Part shown: piece after piece, positions 62,330 to 64,000 of the stretch
Numbering within the stretch: the stretch's first letter is position 1
Layout: each line of letters opens with the position of its first letter
Source of the DNA: Clavelina lepadiformis
Lineage: Eukaryota; Chordata; Ascidiacea; Aplousobranchia; Clavelinidae
Length of the DNA: 64,000 nucleotides
NCBI RefSeq assembly: GCF_947623445.1
Contig: NC_135243.1
Location: 4,032,501 to 4,096,500 of the forward strand
Reading direction: 5' to 3'
Made by a program: the position numbers and the translations under genes
Notes under the pieces: generated by a model
What the model was told of the DNA's origin: nothing
Database searches by the model: none
The model's input: the letters and a program-made list of their open reading frames with translations, nothing else

Positions 62330-64000
62330 ATATGAAAACGTAATCAAATCGATCAGACAAAAAATGCAGAAACAGCAGAAGTAGGACAAGAAATTAGCCT
62401 ATCTTGTTCTGATTGGTCAAGTTTGTAAGCCAGCTGCAAGCGTTTGTTTGGAAAATCATTGGCCAAAAAAGCGAACTCCAAAAGACGGGATCTGGAAGAA
62501 AAACAACAGAACCTTCGACTTGTAAAAATTACCGGTGCTCAAAACGGTCACAGATTGATGAATGCGTTAGCCTGAATTTACTACGTTTTCTTTGTACTCC
62601 ACCGTAACAACTCTTCCGTCTCTTTTACGTTTTTTGCTTTCGTATGACCTCACCATCATTTATGACTACTGTCGGAGTTGCAAGTTCATGTTTTCTGAAG
62701 AAAAGAAAGAAATGCTTAGCTACTGCATAACAAGCTAAAGCATGCATCCTAGTTTTGCTGAACTGATAAATATGTAACGAAAGTATGTCACGTGTTATTT
62801 ATAGTATCTTATATTATACCATTTTTAATGGTGTAATAAAAAATAATTCTCTACTAGTCTACTACTGTTAACTCTTTAATAGTACTCGTTGTTAAGCGAC
62901 CTTATCTTATCAATAGCTTAAAATCTCACCTTTTGTATTCTATGAAAGCCGCTGATAAGTGATTTAAGGAGGTCGGTTTGGTTTTGAGGCGCGGGGCTGT
63001 TTAATAATTTTACGGATTTTACTGATGGTGTCGCGGCTCACCGTGAATGTGGAAAGACAGCCTGGCATTCGAAATTGAGTGGGGGGAACGAAACCAATAC
63101 AATGCTAACATTTTTATAGCTAAACATAACGTGGAACATGATCACAAACAATCAACAGGAAAAAATGATGAAGTTTCATAAAGATGCTTACTGCCAGTTT
63201 GTTAATTTTTTATATTTATCAGCACAGTATAAATCTTTTACGGTTAACTATGCGTTTACATTTAGCGAAGTTGAAAAAACATACGGCCTGTGTAAATGCA
63301 GAATCGGTTACAAGAGCGTAACTTACAAAATACATTACATGATAAATAATTCACGTTAAGTACACATACCGCTACACGTCTTCGTGTCATTACCTCAAGG
63401 CGCGGAGAATGCCGCTGGCACTTCTTACGGAAAATCACAAATACTTTTAGGTATGTGTTTACTAATTAATCGTTTTTGACCATCGAATATTAATTACTCC
63501 GTTAGTTCATTACTACACAAAAATTATGCAAAGAGGGTGTGTTACAATTATAGGCTTGTCTGTGACAAATAAAACTTAATTTCTTACCTGTTGACGTCTG
63601 TAGTTACTACCGAAGCACATAAATAGAGGCATAAAACTATATTGAAAATACGTACCTACAATGAGCTTTGCGATACAGGCCCGGTTTCGGTACCAATAGG
63701 CCTACCCTTCCCGCTTAAATCAAAATTTCTCATGGTTAACTAGCTCTAATTATACTACTGGAATTTGGCCAATCTGAACTAAAAAAAAACAGGCAACCCA
63801 GCCGGAGGTGAAACTATGGAGAAAGCGTGAAAGCTCATGAGAACCTGAACTTCGGACTGTCGTTCATGAGTACCCGAGTCTGAAAGTGTGATGTCAGTGT
63901 GTGATACTCGGCGTAGTGAGTACCACGTACGAAATATGAGACAGGTTCGTCCATTTTCAAGAACGAAAAACCAACCAGAATCCAGCAACAATGCATAGAA
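62330..64000. other. Right-hand end, no recognised gene
   Basis: A 64-codon plus frame at 62,413-62,607 has a cysteine/basic cluster (STCKNYRCSKRSQIDECVSL) faintly like a CXC-type repeat, but nothing else supports it. Bases 63,785-63,935 are a less AT-rich island with alternating purine-rich strings that could be a SINE or the 3-prime part of another repeat. No splice-consistent gene is visible. Confidence 0.35.

Noticed and set aside
62413-62607. CXC-like cysteine-rich protein
   Set aside because: There are only four cysteines, without the family spacing, and no flanking exons.

Overview
The window looks like a nuclear segment of an invertebrate genome, most likely a tunicate or other marine deuterostome. 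The evidence is AT-rich DNA, short phase-consistent GT-AG introns, tRNA-derived SINEs, hAT, pogo and CACTG-type DNA transposons, and a tandem family of ZU5-domain genes. The species is an inference; no single marker fixes it.

Layout. Bases 1-45,500 hold almost no protein coding sequence. They are built from about 16 divergent copies, on both strands, of one module family. A full module has a head element of about 50 bp, often an exon-like block X ending in a GTAAGT-type donor, an exon-like block Y after a TTTCAG-type acceptor, and then a long body in which short motifs recur (TGATGTGCGTTTAAT, GTGTTTGCCGCCATC). The modules are stacked into nested inverted repeats. Bases 1-3,830 pair with 27,640-30,472, 8,480-11,490 with 24,510-27,350, 4,456-7,080 with 35,190-38,400, and 30,800-32,040 with 40,640-41,830. 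Direct copies also occur: 2,395-3,830 with 38,420-40,000, and 12,780-14,640 with 17,780-19,450. A later pogo/Tigger-like element, a hAT miniature element and a 2-kb CACTG-ended transposon have inserted among them.

Bases 45,500-46,541 hold a possible decayed coding stretch. Bases 47,000-62,400 hold a small cluster of spliced genes with a ZU5 domain and a following UPA-like domain but no death domain. On the plus strand a ZU5-only copy (47,541-48,778) is followed by a full copy (48,949-50,724). On the minus strand lie two full copies (55,974-53,413 and 61,531-58,245). Their exon phases all agree and their reading frames close. A fossil piece of a Polinton-type polymerase lies between the plus and minus genes.

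The main observation is that the head element found on each noncoding module also lies 340-640 bp upstream of the ZU5 genes, always pointing into the unit. Genes and modules also share one arrangement: heads face each other across units and stand back to back across short spacers. The noncoding 45 kb therefore looks like a large expanded relative, or promoter-sharing partner, of the ZU5 locus and not like random satellite. Whether the modules are transcribed cannot be told from sequence alone.
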